64,000 nt of DNA from Rhabdophis nuchalis. Taxonomy: Eukaryota; Chordata; Lepidosauria; Squamata; Natricidae. The first letter of the stretch is position 1, and every line of letters starts with the position of its first letter. The notes below the pieces were generated by a model, which saw only the letters and a list, made by a program, of their open reading frames with translations, had not been told where the DNA came from and did no database searches. Both the position numbers and the translations under genes were made by a program. Below, one piece after another: positions 28,910-40,052 of the stretch. The stretch covers positions 5,234,184 through 5,298,183 of the forward strand of contig CM077653.1 of NCBI GenBank assembly GCA_039707465.1, given 5' to 3'.

Positions 28910-29160
28910 GATGATAAGAGACCTAGCAGTAGTATTCACTCAACAACCTGAATTGGGACCGGCAACTTGGTCATTAAGCAAAGCACTCTCTAAACAGAAC
29001 ATCCCAATTTTCTACGATCTGACTTCAGCTTTCCTTTGCTTTGACTGACCCGCGAAGGCCCTATATGCCAGAACTGGTTGCAAAGCTACATTTTTCACCA
29101 CCGCTGTGCCTGCCAATGGACGCTAAACAAGGCAGCCTCTAAATGAGGACCGCCAGTATG
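28910..29160. repeat. Repeat X-like copy, diverged
   Basis: ctcaacaacctgaattggga, cttggtcattaagcaaagc and gcctctaaatgaggaccgcc resemble the family X style. Boundaries are uncertain. Confidence 0.3.
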
Positions 29161-29234
29161 CATTCCACTCCTCAGTCACCCACCCTTGCAACATATTGAC
29201 GTCCAGAAAACTCCAGTTTGCTATGGGACTCCAA

Positions 29235-29470
29235 CAGGGGTGGGTTCCGGCTTCTTCTACTGCCGGTTTGCTCAGGGACGTGCTTCAAGCATGCATGCAC
29301 TTGAAGTGTACTATGCACACATGCGCTGTAGGTTAAAAATGCTTCTGTGCATGCACCAAAAACAAGATGGTGCCACTTACAGCACCACTGATAGAACCAG
29401 TTCGGGGGCGTGGCCGGCTGAGTTAGTACCTACTCAGCCACACCGGTCTGAACCGGTAGTAACCCACCTC
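29235..29470. mobile_element. hAT-like non-autonomous element (CAGGGGTGGGTTCC end)
   Basis: Starts caggggtgggttccggct and ends gtagtaacccacctc, with interior gtggccggctgagttagta. Flanked by near-identical 10-bp repeats gggactccaa/gggactcaaa (29225-29234, 29471-29480). Confidence 0.7.
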
Positions 29471-29480
29471 GGGACTCAAA

Positions 29481-29975
29481 GCCAGGCGAAGGGGGGACGG
29501 ACTAGAATCTCTCCAGGCCCAGACACCCCTATTTAAAATGGGGCGCTCTCCTTTCTTGTGGCACACAGCAATTGGCACAAGGACATCCCCGGCAGAGAAC
29601 GAGGGTGCTTTGGTTTGGACACTTTCGGGCCATCCGTGTCTGACCTTCTTGTGCTTTTGTCTCTAATGACCGCGACAATTTTCTCCCTCTCCCTCTCTCC
29701 CTCCCTCCCTCTGCCTTTGGAAACCTACAAGTGAAACAGACTGGAATGATTTCTCTGGATCAATAAGCTGCAAAGGATTCCAGGGCAAGCGGAATTTTTT
29801 CTTTTCTTTCTTTCTTTTTTTAACCAGGCCACCCCGTAGCTGAAAGGCCCACGTGCATTAGAGCGCCTCCTGGTGGATTTTTTTTTTTATTTTTACGAAG
29901 GAGATGTTAAAACGTTCAGCTCCTCGGTGCGGAAAAACCAGTTGGCTTCAGGGTTAAAGTGTTTTTTTTGTAAGT
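29481..29975. other. Unassigned sequence
   Basis: Short CTCC and T runs only; no gene or classified repeat seen. Confidence 0.35.
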
Positions 29976-30395
29976 GCAAGTCTGGCTAGTCTAAAGAAAA
30001 GAAGAATTAGGGGTGACAGGATAGCAGTATTTGAGGGGCTGCCACAAAGAAGAGAGGGTTAAATTATTCTCCAAAGCACCAAAGGGCAGGACAAGAAACA
30101 ATGGTTGGGAACTGATCAAAGAGAGAAGCAACCTGGAATTAAGGAGAAACTTACTAATAGTGAGGACAATAAACCAGTGGAACAGAAGTTGCCTCCAGAA
30201 ATCATGGGTGCTCCATCACTGGAGATTTTTAAGAAGAGACTAGACACTCACTTACCTGTATAGGTTCTCCTGCTTGAGCAGTGGGCTGGACTAGAAGACC
30301 TCCAAGGCCCCTTCCAACTCTATTCTATTCTTCTTCTACTGTAAAGTCTTGCCTGATAACACACCAGATATAACTCTGGTTGGACTAGAAGACCT
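29976..30395 (+). mobile_element. CR1 LINE 3' end with a shared non-CR1 3' flank
   Basis: tctggctagtctaaagaaaa, gaggggctgccacaaagaag, KERSNLELRRNLLIVRTINQ, gtgggctggactagaagacc. After the tail it carries gataacacaccagatataac, also found after the copy at 7388 (7695-7714), then a second partial ggttggactagaagacctcc. Confidence 0.88.
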
Positions 30396-30409
30396 CCAAA
30401 GTCCCAATT

Positions 30410-30816
30410 ACTGTTCTGTTCTGTTCTGTTCCATTCTGTTCCGTTCCGTTCCAGTCCGTTCCACTCCACTTCACTCCACTCCACTCCACTCCATTCTATT
30501 TCATTCTTTCAAATTCTATTCTATTCCATTCCATTCCATTTTTTTCTATTCTATTCTATTCTATTCTATTCTATTCTATTCTATTCTGCATTCACATTTC
30601 TATTTTACATTCCAATTCCTTTCCTTTCCTATCCTATCCTATCCTATCCTACCCTACCCTACCCTACCCTCTATCCCAATATCTATTCTATTCTATTCTA
30701 TTCTATTCTATTCTATTCTATTCTATTCTATTCTATTCTATTCTATTCTATTCCATTCCATTCCATTTTTCTTATTTTATTCTTATCCTCTCCACTCCAC
30801 TCCATTCTATTTCTGC
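30410..30816. repeat. (ATTCT)n/(ATTCC)n pentamer array
   Basis: Pentamers ttctg, ttccg, ctcca, ttcta, ctatc and ctacc in blocks. It begins exactly where a CR1 tail ends, so it is most simply an expanded CR1 tail. Confidence 0.95.
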
Positions 30817-30920
<104 letters not shown>

Positions 30921-31271
30921 TACAAAAAACTCAACCCAGCAAACATGTCCAAGAAGCCTTCCTCCTATTTTCCCCCACAACAATTCTGGAAGAAATATGA
31001 AATATGGGAAATATGAAAGGAGCATTGCTCAGGCTGAAAAATAGGGGTGGCTTTGGAGCTGGAAGGAGATTCACAGACCGGAGTTTTATAACACGAGATC
31101 GCCCCGATTCAGCTTTGAACCATGTGATTAAAGTGATGGATGTGAGATTCGGAGCTGATACCAGTCGGGGCTTTCTCAGAGATTGTATAGCTCAGCTATG
31201 GATTTTCTCTTTAAAAAGCAATTGGAGTAATTTGAGGGGAATAAAACCATCACAGCAAATTGTAATACCAT
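30921..31271. other. Unassigned sequence
   Basis: No gene or classified repeat recognised. The end of this stretch is the target site of the next SINE. Confidence 0.35.
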
Positions 31272-31289
31272 TCAGGGGGTTGTTGCAAA

Positions 31290-31645
31290 TCAGATGCAGG
31301 GGCTCAGTGGCTAAGACGCTGAGCTTGTCGATCAGAAAGGTCGGCAGTTCGGCGGTTCGAATCCCTAGGGCTGCGTAATGGAGTGAGTTCCTGTTACTTG
31401 TCCCAGCTTCTGCCAACCTAGCAGTGCGAAAGCATGTAAAAATGCAAGTAGAAAAATAGGAACCACCTTTGGTGGGAAGGGAACAGCGTTCCGTGGGCCT
31501 TCGGCCTTGAGTCATGCCAGCCACATGACCACGGAGACATCTTCGGACAGCGCTGGCTCTTCGGCTTTGGAACGGAGATGAGCACCGCCCCCTAGAGTCA
31601 GGAATGACTAGCACATAGGGGAAGGGGAGGGGAACCTTTACCTTA
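31290..31645 (+). mobile_element. Sauria-type SINE, full length
   Basis: A box ggctcagtggctaagacgc, B box cggcggttcgaatccc, body acttgtcccagcttctgcc, tggtgggaagggaacagc, catgaccacggagac, tail ggggaacctttacctta (the Bov-B-like end of Sauria SINEs). Target duplication tcagggggttgttgcaa (31272-31288) versus tcaggggattgttgcag (31646-31662), 15 of 17 matching. Internal pol III promoter; no protein product. Confidence 0.93.
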
Positions 31646-31784
31646 TCAGGGGATTGTTGCAGAATGCGAGCAGGACTTTGCATTTCTGATGATTTCCTGA
31701 TTTTTCCGGTTGATTGTGGGAGATCTAGAAAGATTTCCCTTTAATTCTGCAGATTGCTTATCTTACCATATCGTCAAATAATAA

Positions 31785-32380
31785 TAATAATAATAATTTA
31801 TTAAACTTGTTGACCGCTCCCTCTCCCCGAAGGGACTCGGAGCGGTGCACAGGGCTAATAAAACAATAAATACATACATATAGTTAAAAAACTAATTAAA
31901 TATTTCCCTGCGCTAAAAATCCAATTAAAAACTAAAATCCCCATCTAAAATTTCTAGCAGCCCCATCGAAGAGAGACTACCCTAGGCCGGCCGAGCAGAA
32001 CAGATATGTTTTTAGTTTTAGATGGAAGGAGCGGAGGTCCGTGGTAGTTCTAATGTCGGGGGGAAGGTCGTTCCAGAGGGCCGGGCCCGCCACAGAGAGA
32101 GCCCTTCCCCTGGGCGTCGCCCGCTGACAAAGTCTAGTGGACGGCACCCGGAGAAGTCCCTCTCTGTGGGAGCGAATCGGCCGTGTGGATGTGTGCGGCA
32201 GGATCCGATCCTGCAAATAGCTAGGTCCCGAGCCATGGAGCGCTTTAAAGATGATGACTAGAACCTTGAAGTGCACCCAGAAGACGACAGGCAGCCAGTG
32301 CAGCTCGCGCAAGAGCGGTGTTACGTGGGTACACCTTGCAGTTCCCATAATTGCTCACGCGGCTGCATTCTGGACTGCAT
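31785..32380 (-). mobile_element. CR1/L2-group LINE 3' fragment, antisense
   Basis: Minus frame 31977-32348: CTHVTPLLRELHWLPVVF, LVIIFKALHGSGPSYLQD, LLRVPSTRLCQRATPRGRAL, KLKTYLFCSAGLG. Tail in reverse: accgctccctctccccgaag, ggactcggagcggtgcacag. A (TAA)n run ends it at 31779-31799. Confidence 0.92.
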
Positions 32381-32509
32381 GTCGATGCCTTGCCTCATTT
32401 CCTGTCATACTTCTAAGACAGAGGGGCTTGTGGGACATATTAGAGAAACCAACGATGACGAGGAAGCCTCAGCAGGGAACTGCAGAAAATTGAGAGAGCT
32501 CTTCTAGAT

Positions 32510-32643
32510 CAGGGGTCCCCAACCTTTGCAACTTTAAGTCTGAAGGACTTCAGCTCCCAGACTTCTCCAGCCAGCAAAGTGGCTGGAGAATTCTGGGAGC
32601 TGAAGTCCTTCAGACTTAAAGTTGCAAAGGTTGGGGACCCCTG
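32510..32643. mobile_element. Palindromic hAT-like MITE (CAGGGGTCCCCAACC ends)
   Basis: 134 bp; both ends read caggggtccccaacctttgc inward, with a ctggctgg-type centre. Perfect 8-bp duplication ttctagat (32502-32509, 32644-32651). A different subfamily from 1844 and 4682, with the same architecture. Confidence 0.92.
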
Positions 32644-32651
32644 TTCTAGAT

Positions 32652-32914
32652 CATAGTACTCAGTCATGGCCTAAAGATCAGAAGGGATCAGAAGAGATTT
32701 GCCAGCCACTGCCAGATTGCTTGCATTGTGTTTTTCTTGTTCGCAAAACAAGATAAATATAGAAACTGCAGATACAGAAGAAAACTATCGGCTCTCCTTG
32801 GCCTGCATTGCTTCTAGAAATGAGCCAAATGTGACAATTGAACTGGAATTTGTTGTACCAGCTGTGGATTCTTCCCTATGGGACAGGTGCTGTCCAAGGT
32901 ACTGGAATATAGGT
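32652..32914. other. Unassigned sequence
   Basis: No gene or repeat recognised. Confidence 0.35.
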
Positions 32915-33062
32915 AGGCCTTGACTCATCACCATTTGTTGGTGATGGTTCAAAGTTACCACAGCCCTGAAAAAAAGTGACTTGACAGTTTTTCACATCTC
33001 TAACTGGGGCAGGATCCCCATGGTCATGTGATCAAAATTTGGGTGCTTGGCAACTGTCATGT
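32915..33062 (+). repeat. Repeat X copy, left part, interrupted by CR1
   Basis: taggccttgactcatcacca, ccccatggtcatgtgatcaa, aatttgggtgcttggcaact match 48345/49860 family words (e.g. tttgatcacatgtcc). It resumes at 33728 after CR1 and a MITE. Confidence 0.55.
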
Positions 33063-33499
33063 TAGGGGACTGGAGACTAAAACATATGAAGAACGGTTGC
33101 AGGAGCTGGGTATGTCTAGTTCGATGAAGAGAAGGACCAGGGGAGACATGATAGCAGTGTTCCGATATCTCAGAGGGTGCCACAAAGAAGAGGGAGCCAA
33201 ACTATTCTCCAAGGCACCTGGGGGTAGGACAAGAAGCAATGGGTGGAAACTAATCAAGGAGAGAAGCAACTTAGAACTAAGGAGAAATTTCCTGACAGTT
33301 AGAACAATTAACCTCTGGAACAGCTTGCCTCCAGAAGTTGTGAATGCCCCAACCCTGGAGGTCTTTAAAAAGATGTTAGATAGCCATTTGTCTGAAATGG
33401 TATAAGGTTCCTGCCCACGCAGGGGGTTGGACTAGAAGACCTACAAGGTCCCTTCCAACTCTGCTATTGTATTGTATTGTATTGTATTGTATTATTGTA
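33063..33499 (+). mobile_element. CR1 LINE 3' end, ATTGT-tailed subfamily
   Basis: One frame (33028-33405) stays open: LETKTYEERLQELGMSSSMK, DMIAVFRYLRGCHKEEGAKL, LWNSLPPEVVNAPTLEVFKK, then stop, UTR gcagggggttggactagaag and (TATTG)n. With 40125-40658 and 3819-4110 it forms the least decayed CR1 subfamily here. Confidence 0.93.
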
Positions 33500-33503
33500 T
33501 GTA

Positions 33504-33725
33504 CCCGTGTTTCCCCGAAAATAAGACCCAATCAGAAAATAAGCATGGTTTTTCAGGATACTCGTAATATAAGCCCTGCCTCTAAAATAAGCCCCAGTTA
33601 AGATCGGTGGAGGCATTTAGTACCCTCTTTTCCCCAATATAAGACCTAACTGAAAAATAAGACCTAATGTGTGATTTGAAGCAAAATTAATATGAGACCT
33701 GGTCTTATTTTCAGGAAAACAAAGG
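33504..33725. mobile_element. Mariner/Tc1-type MITE (GTTTCCCCGAAAATAAGACC ends)
   Basis: Left gtttccccgaaaataagacc, right end reverse-reading gttttcctgaaaataagacc, flanked by TA dinucleotides. Interior is built of ataagaccta/ataagcccc repeats. Non-coding, 222 bp, inserted just after the CR1 tail. Confidence 0.75.
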
Positions 33726-33727
33726 TA

Positions 33728-33930
33728 TTTGTGACAATCCCGGTGTCATGTGGTCTCCTTTTGCGATTTTCTGACAAATAAAGTCAATTCACTGAACAAC
33801 TGTGTTACTAATTTAACAGCTGCAATGATTTGCTTAGCAACCATGGCAAGAAAGGTCGAAGAATGGGGAGGGGGGAACTCAACAACTGTCTTGCTTAGTA
33901 ACTTACAACTGTCATGGTAAATCAAAGATC
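33728..33930 (+). repeat. Repeat X copy, right part
   Basis: gtgacaatcccggtgtcatg, gctgcaatgatttgcttagc, aactgtcttgcttagtaac. Confidence 0.5.
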
Positions 33931-34252
33931 AGCTACAGTTGTCAAACGTGGATCATAGCATTTAGAAACTTCAACAACCTAAGTTTCTAGTCCTTGTTAG
34001 TTCAGAATGTCCATGTCTGTATTTTCTTCCTCTGTCGAAATTGATTTTGTGAAGGCAGAGTTGGATAGGAATCTGCCTATCCAGTCTGGCTGGGAAATTC
34101 TGGGAGTTGAAGTCCACAAGGCTTATAGTGGCCACGTTCGGAGCCCCATGATCCAGAGAAAGCCAATGGAGAATCCTAATTCCACGTGAGAGAGAAAGAT
34201 TGTGGAGGGGAATCGCAGCTTCTTTACATTCATCCCTGTTAGCAAACTCTGG
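33931..34252. other. Unassigned, with a MITE arm fragment
   Basis: ctggctgggaaattctggga, gttgaagtccacaaggctta at about 34087-34127 is half of a palindromic MITE of the 1844 type. The rest is unassigned. Confidence 0.4.
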
Positions 34253-34260
34253 GTTTAGAA

Positions 34261-34783
<523 letters not shown>

Positions 34784-34795
34784 GTTCAGAACCAG

Positions 34796-35230
34796 TGTTA
34801 CAACTCTGGTCCCTTAACCAGTGTTTAGAAATAAATGCGGAATAGTGTAATTCACCAGACAGTAAAGAGATACAATGCTGTAACCACAAACAAACTCTAA
34901 AACAGTGATAGTAAGAAAACAAATAGTCTTTACTTTGTAGCAACTAAAATACTTCCTCTGACTAACTTCTCAAACAGTTATAACAGTCCTTCACCCAACA
35001 CAGAGTTATCTTACAGTGATGCAAAACAAATACTCCTTCAGTCTTCACAGCTTCAGCTCCTCAGCACAGGGAATCGCAAAGGGAATGGACTGTGATTCTG
35101 AGCTTGCTTTATGGTAGAGCTGAGAAGCACAGCCAATCAGAATCCAGCACAGTTCTTAAAGCTACATAACTCCTTAAGAACATAGGCTCATATATATTGT
35201 CAACTCAATATAAGGCTGAATATCCTAACA
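34796..35230 (+). mobile_element. LTR, family A-like (diverged)
   Basis: Begins TGTTAC and ends CCTAACA. Interior caaatagtctttactttgt, aacagtgatagtaag and atatatattgtcaactcaa parallel the solo LTRs at 59630 and 60423. No matching 5-bp flanks found, so the exact ends are less sure. Confidence 0.55.
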
Positions 35231-35583
35231 ATCCCCATAGGCTGTTCCCAGGGGTTGCATTTTCTTCGCTGTGATTGGGCACCCCCCCCCCCCAAATTGT
35301 AATAAAAAAATAAATAAAATGTGTGTAGGCTAGGTTTCCAACTTTAAGAAATGGCTTTTGAGTTGGAACGATGGAGAATAGGACATTTCTCCATTCTCTT
35401 TCAATATTATGCTATGCGCCAGAGGGAAAAAATCCTAAAAAGGGACGAAAGAAAGAGTAAATTCCTTCAGCTGTTGCATGAAAAATGCCAGATGGGCCCA
35501 GTAGATGGCGGACTTGCCATGGCAAGATCGTGTCTGTAAAAGTGATATTGGGAAGTTTTCCATATTCTAGTTTAGACTTCATC
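35231..35583. other. Unassigned sequence
   Basis: Poly-C and A-rich runs at 35282-35320. A 62-codon frame (35351-35539) has no recognised domain. Confidence 0.35.
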
Positions 35584-35585
35584 TA

Positions 35586-36017
35586 CACTTTATTGCCAAA
35601 AGTATTCGCTCACCTGCCTCATCTGAAGGCCACCTGAAGTTTGGAGGTCTGTAGCGATGGACTCTGCAGAATCTTGGTGAGCTCTTCGCACTAGGCGCCT
35701 CAACATCCGCTGGCCCCACTCCGTCCGTTTACGTGGCCTACCCCTTCGTGGCTGAGTTGCTGTCATTCCCAAACACTTCCACTGTCTTATAACACAGCTG
35801 ACAGTTGACTGTGGAATATTTAGGAGCGAGGAAATTTCACGACTGGATTTGTTGCACAGGTGGCCTCCTATCCCAGTTCCAGGCTGAGCTCCTGAGAGCC
35901 ACCCATTCTTTCACACACGTTTGTAACAACAGTCTGCATGCCCAGGTCCTTGATTTTATACACCTGTGGCCATGGAAGGGATTGGAACACCTGATGGATT
36001 ATTTGGATGGGTGAGTT
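35586..36017 (-). mobile_element. Tc1/mariner-type transposon, internally deleted, one end lost
   Basis: The left end ttattgccaaaagtattcgc is a Tc1-family terminal repeat, preceded by TA. The minus frame 35590-35772 holds RRGRPRKRTEWGQRMLRRLV, the GRPR-type linker and part of the DNA-binding half of a Tc1 transposase. The remaining words (gttgactgtggaatatttag, gatttcacgac-like) also fit. The DDE catalytic region is gone, as is the opposite terminal repeat beyond tttggatgggtgag. It cannot be autonomous. Confidence 0.85.
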
Positions 36018-36124
36018 GTGTCATCCCAGACAATCGCATGGGTTCAGTTTATAGGTTTAAATAAACCACAGCTAGCGGAATATTTGGGTGCTGCTTGGTT
36101 CAAAGTTGTGTTTATTTTTTAGAT
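36018..36124. other. Unassigned sequence
   Basis: Short stretch up to the L1 target site; nothing recognised. Confidence 0.3.
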
Positions 36125-36134
36125 TAGAAACGAA

Positions 36135-36442
36135 TGTATAATTAATTTAGAAGATGGGATTAAGGGGATATGGTTACGTTAAGAGAAATTTATATTATGA
36201 TTTATATATGTTCAATTAATTTAGAAGATGGGGTTAATGGGATATTGTTATTTTAAGAGAAATTTATATTATGATTGTTGGGAGGTGAGGGGATACAATA
36301 TTGGAATGAGAAATTTATTTTAAGACAGGGGGAGGGGAGGGGGTATAGTATTTGTATGTGATTTATATTATATGTCGGGGGGTAAAAAGGGGGGGAAATG
36401 TGTTTGAATAAAACTTTTTCAATAAAAAAAAACTAATAAAAA
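36135..36442 (+). mobile_element. L1-like 3' UTR insertion
   Basis: AT-rich, G-run-containing sequence ending gaataaaactttttcaataa plus an A run. A 75-80-bp unit (aattaatttagaagatggg through gagaaatttatattatga) is duplicated. Flanked by the perfect 10-bp repeat tagaaacgaa (36125-36134, 36443-36452), the hallmark of target-primed insertion. Confidence 0.65.
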
Positions 36443-36452
36443 TAGAAACGAA

Positions 36453-36639
36453 GGCAAACAGATGTGATCCAGACGTCTTAATCTTGTAAGATAACAATGT
36501 GGTCAATCACCGGGACTGGAGGATTAGTTTTGCCAGCTTTCGGACTCGTTCTGGAGCCCATCCTATACAACATGGATGTCCTCATTCCTTCTGCTCCCAT
36601 CTTCATCACTACACACACACACACACGCCAACACAGTTC
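36453..36639. other. Unassigned, with a short (CA)n
   Basis: (CA)n at about 36611-36628; no gene recognised. Confidence 0.35.
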
Positions 36640-36761
36640 TAGGCTGCATAAACAGAGGGACAGAATCAAGATGACGTGAAGTTTTAGCACCACTTTATAA
36701 GGCCACATTTGGAATACTGCAGCCAGTTTTGGTCGCCACGATGTAAAAAGGATGTGGAGAC
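36640..36761 (+). mobile_element. CR1 LINE, 5' part, split by family H
   Basis: aggctgcataaacagaggga, ataaggccacatttggaata, ttttggtcgccacgatgta are CR1 ORF2. The word gatgtggagac is cut by the insertion and continues at 37187 with gtggagactctagaaagagt. Confidence 0.92.
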
Positions 36762-36937
36762 CAGTGGTGGGTTTCAAATTTTTTAGAACCTACTCTGTAG
36801 GTGTGGCCTATTTTGTGGGCGTGGCTTGGCAGTCATGTGACAGGGTGGGAGTGGCCACCTTTTAAAATGTGGTGAAACTCATTTAACAATGCTCTTGCTT
36901 AGCAACCAAAATTTTGGACTCAATTGTGATGATAAAT

Positions 36938-36993
<56 letters not shown>

Positions 36994-37186
36994 TCCTTCC
37001 TTCCTTTCCTTTCCTTTCCTTTCCTTTCCTTTCTTCCTTTCCTTTCCTTTCCTTCCCGTTGGGTCACTGGCAGCAGCGGGCCAGATTTACTTCCAGGTAC
37101 GCCGGTGGAATCCCCTCTCACTGGTTCTCTAAATTTCACCAACCGGCTCTCGCAAGTAGGTGCGAGCCTGCAGAAACCCACCACTG
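36762..37186 (+). mobile_element. hAT-like family H, copy 3 (425 bp), nested in CR1
   Basis: Perfect 8-bp target duplication gtggagac (36754-36761, 37187-37194), which occurs once in uninterrupted CR1 copies such as 40190. Internal TTTC/TTCC run at about 36938-37056. Confidence 0.95.
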
Positions 37187-37636
37187 GTGGAGACTCTAGA
37201 AAGAGTGCAGAGAAGAGCAGGAAAGATCATTAGGGGACTGGAGGCTAAAACATATAAAGTTGCAGGAATGGGGTATGTCTAGTTTAATGAAGAAAAGGAC
37301 TAAGTATGACATGATAGCAGTGTTCCAGTATCTCAGGGGCTGCCCCAAAGAAAAGGGAGTCAAGCTATTCTCCAAAGCACCTGAAGGCAGGACAAGAAGC
37401 AATGGGTGGAAACAAATCAAGGAGAGAAGCAACTTAGAACTAAGGAGAAATTTCCTGACCGGGAGAACAATTAATCAGTGGAACAGCTTGCTTCCAGAAG
37501 TTGTGAATGCTCCAACACTGGGAGTTTTTAAGAAGATGTTGGATAACCATTTGTCTGAAGTGGTGTAGGGTTTCCTGCCTGAGCAGGGGGTTGGACTAGA
37601 AGACCTCCAAGGTCCCTTCCAACTCTGTTATTCTAT
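37187..37636 (+). mobile_element. CR1 LINE, 3' part, ATTCT-tailed subfamily
   Basis: Frame 37260-37568 reads SSLMKKRTKYDMIAVFQYLR, LELRRNFLTGRTINQWNSLL, FKKMLDNHLSEVV. UTR cctgagcagggggttggact, tail tgttattctattct, then cut by an LTR-like unit and resumed at 38028. Confidence 0.93.
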
Positions 37637-38027
37637 TCTTGTCAGCCTCCGCTTTATGGCTTGCTTCGGCTGCCATTTGAAATGGGGAGGGAGGGGCTGT
37701 GGGTACTGGACATTAAGTGAGCTGGAGGAGGATAGAGCTTGGGCCTGATATCGGCAAGGCTAACGGTCTCACATTCCATTGTGATGATGCTCCTCAGCAT
37801 GTTGTCCACCTGACATCGTGGATGAATCTGCATTGGATAATATCCTGGGGGTCAAGGGGTGTTAGGGGATGGGTAATGCTTTGATATGTATGTTGCGCGC
37901 CTAAATATCTCATTCCTTGCTTGACTTTCGCTGCGGTCTTATCATAATCAGTAAAAGTAACCTTAAACTTTCAAAATGGGTTTGAGCGTGGTCTTTCTTG
38001 AATTATGATGGAAGCAGTCCTGACCTA
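37637..38027 (+). mobile_element. LTR-like insertion in a CR1 tail
   Basis: Starts TGTCAG and ends CTGAC, with tattct on both sides, i.e. inserted in the ATTCT tail. Contains cagtaaaagtaaccttaaac near the end. About 390 bp without ORF. Class not determined; the final A of the expected CTGACA is c. Confidence 0.55.
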
Positions 38028-38128
38028 TTCTATTCTATTCTATTCTATTCTATTCTATTCTATTCTATTCTATTCTATTCTATTCCATTCCATTCCACTC
38101 CACTCCACTCCACTCCACTCCACTCCAT
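38028..38128. repeat. (ATTCT)n to (CTCCA)n array, severed CR1 tail
   Basis: Pentamers continue the tail of the CR1 ending at 37636. Confidence 0.93.
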
Positions 38129-39309
38129 TCTCTCCCCTCTACACCCATCACACTAATTGTGTAAGGACCTTTGATGAAACTACAACTTTTGGGAATTAAG
38201 CCCAGATCTTTATCAACACAATTTAGTTTTCCTGAGCTCTATGAAACAGGGAAGACAGATCCTTCTGAAAATCTGTGCCTCATCCTCAGAAAATCCCACT
38301 TGTTCTCTTGAGGCTGGTGTGTGTGTGTGTGTGTTTGTGTGTGTGTGTGGGCGTGTGTGTGTGTGTGTGCCCCCATTTGCATTCAGAAAGGGCTAAACAC
38401 TTGCTTTTTCAAAAGAAACCAAACGGAAGAGTTTAGTTACCAAAACGGGAACTTCACGCACGATCAACGCCTTCCTCGTTTTTTGTTTTTTTTTTTAAAT
38501 GGGGCTGTTTTGTTTTGTGAACATAATTTGCTCGTTTTGCAGAATGTTTAAGCATCCTCCTACCTACTTTATGCAAATGCGTGTCTACGCACAACATTAC
38601 CATGTGGTGCAGTAGCTGACTTAATTTGGGAGAAAAATATGTTTGATTGTCGAGCATCTGTTTCTCACCCTTGAAATCCTGGGAGTTTTTCATAATTGTT
38701 TTGTCCTTCTGGAAACTAATTTATACACCATCTCGTTTTTCCCTCTCTTACACATCGTTATTTCTTTTTCTCTCCTTTTTAAAAAAATAATAATAATTGT
38801 GCTGAGCGGAAGCAAAGCTACTGATTCATAATAACTTTCTGTTCATAACTACCTAGGAATGCAGCTGTGTGAAGCAAGAAGAAGGAAAAAAACCCACACA
38901 CCCTTCATTCAAAAGAAATAATACCCTGAATTCCGTATCCTAAATTTCACCAACTGGGTTTTTGTGTGTGTGCCTACTTGACTTTCAAATTCTCTCCAAG
39001 GTTGTGAAGGACGGCAAGTTAATTGCTCAGCTGTTGAACCTGTGACTCACCTGTGGCTCATCTGGCACAACAGTCTGAATCTTGGGGATGCTGCATTGGT
39101 CCTAAGTATGAAGACTGGTCACACTGCAAGTCATTTTTTCAGTGGAGTTCTAACTTTGGACAGCGTCGGGCACAAAGAACTGGGATCGTTCCTTAAGTTC
39201 CAAGCACAGAAGGTTTATTATTGCAGTCGATAAGCAAGAATCTGGTCAACTAACAATCAGCACTAAATTAGCGTTGGGAGAAATCTCCATCTGGTTCAGT
39301 TCCAAGAGG
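38129..39309. other. Largest unassigned block; possible conserved non-coding
   Basis: (GT)n at about 38318-38368. An octamer word atgcaaat (38571-38578) lies in a repeat-free stretch, 38480-38720. No exon recognised. Confidence 0.4.
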
Positions 39310-39317
39310 GGAGAAAG

Positions 39318-39690
39318 TGGTAGGATTCAAATAATTTAACAACCGGTTCTCTGCTCTAATGACCAGCTGGGGAGGTGCTGGCTTGGTGATCATGTGACCG
39401 GCTATGCATGGCCAACTCAACGTCACTCACGCTGATGGGCGCTTCGCCTTAGCTGTGACAATGTAATGAGGGTTAAGTGGAGAGGCAGTTTCTATAAGGA
39501 GGGCAATAAAGATGAGGCTAGAAACAATACCAGAATGTTTCCTTCCTGCCTTCCTTACAGGATTAGCCCTGTTAAGTGGGGAAAAAAATACAAAAAGGAG
39601 ATTTTTTACAACAACCGGTTCTCTGAATTGCTTAGAAAGTTAGCAACTGGTTCTCCAGAATAGGTGTGAACTGGCTGAATCCCACCACTG
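39318..39690 (+). mobile_element. hAT-like element, TGGTAGGATTC end
   Basis: Left tggtaggattcaaataattt, right ctgaatcccaccactg; interior gaccagctggggaggtgctg, tgatcatgtgaccggc, aacaaccggttctctg (twice). Flanked by the perfect 8-bp repeat ggagaaag (39310-39317, 39691-39698). Confidence 0.75.
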
Positions 39691-39698
39691 GGAGAAAG

Positions 39699-39818
39699 GC
39701 ACTGGAAACTTGGAAGCTGACTGGAAAGATGGTTTAATGGTGAAGCAGAACCACCAAGGATGGGGTGAGGGTTGTTTATACCCGCTCTGGGCTTTGAACT
39801 TGAGCTTCCTGTTCCTGT
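39699..39818. other. Unassigned sequence
   Basis: Short stretch, nothing recognised. Confidence 0.3.
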
Positions 39819-40016
39819 GGAAATTTCCTGACAGTGAGAACAATTCATCAGTGAAACGACTTGCCTCCAGAAGTTGTGGATGCTCCAACACTGGACGTTT
39901 TTAAGAAGAGATTTGGACCATTTGTCTGAAGTGGTGCAGGGTTTCCTGCCTAAGCAGGGGGTTGGACTAGAAGACCTCCAAGGTCCCTTCCAACTCTATT
40001 ATTCTATTCTATTCCT
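39819..40016 (+). mobile_element. CR1 LINE 3' end, ATTCT-tailed
   Basis: ggaaatttcctgacagtgag, cttgcctccagaagttgtgg, gcagggggttggactagaag, tattattctattctattcc. Confidence 0.9.
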
Positions 40017-40052
40017 TCTAGCAGTAACATCTAAGTTCTCCCATCCTTCCAT

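Noticed and set aside
31296..31375. Genuine tRNA gene
   Set aside because: Head of a Sauria SINE with a long body and a target duplication.
34796..35230. 5-bp target duplication for the LTR
   Set aside because: Flanks accag and atccc do not match; end coordinates therefore rest on similarity to the other LTRs only.
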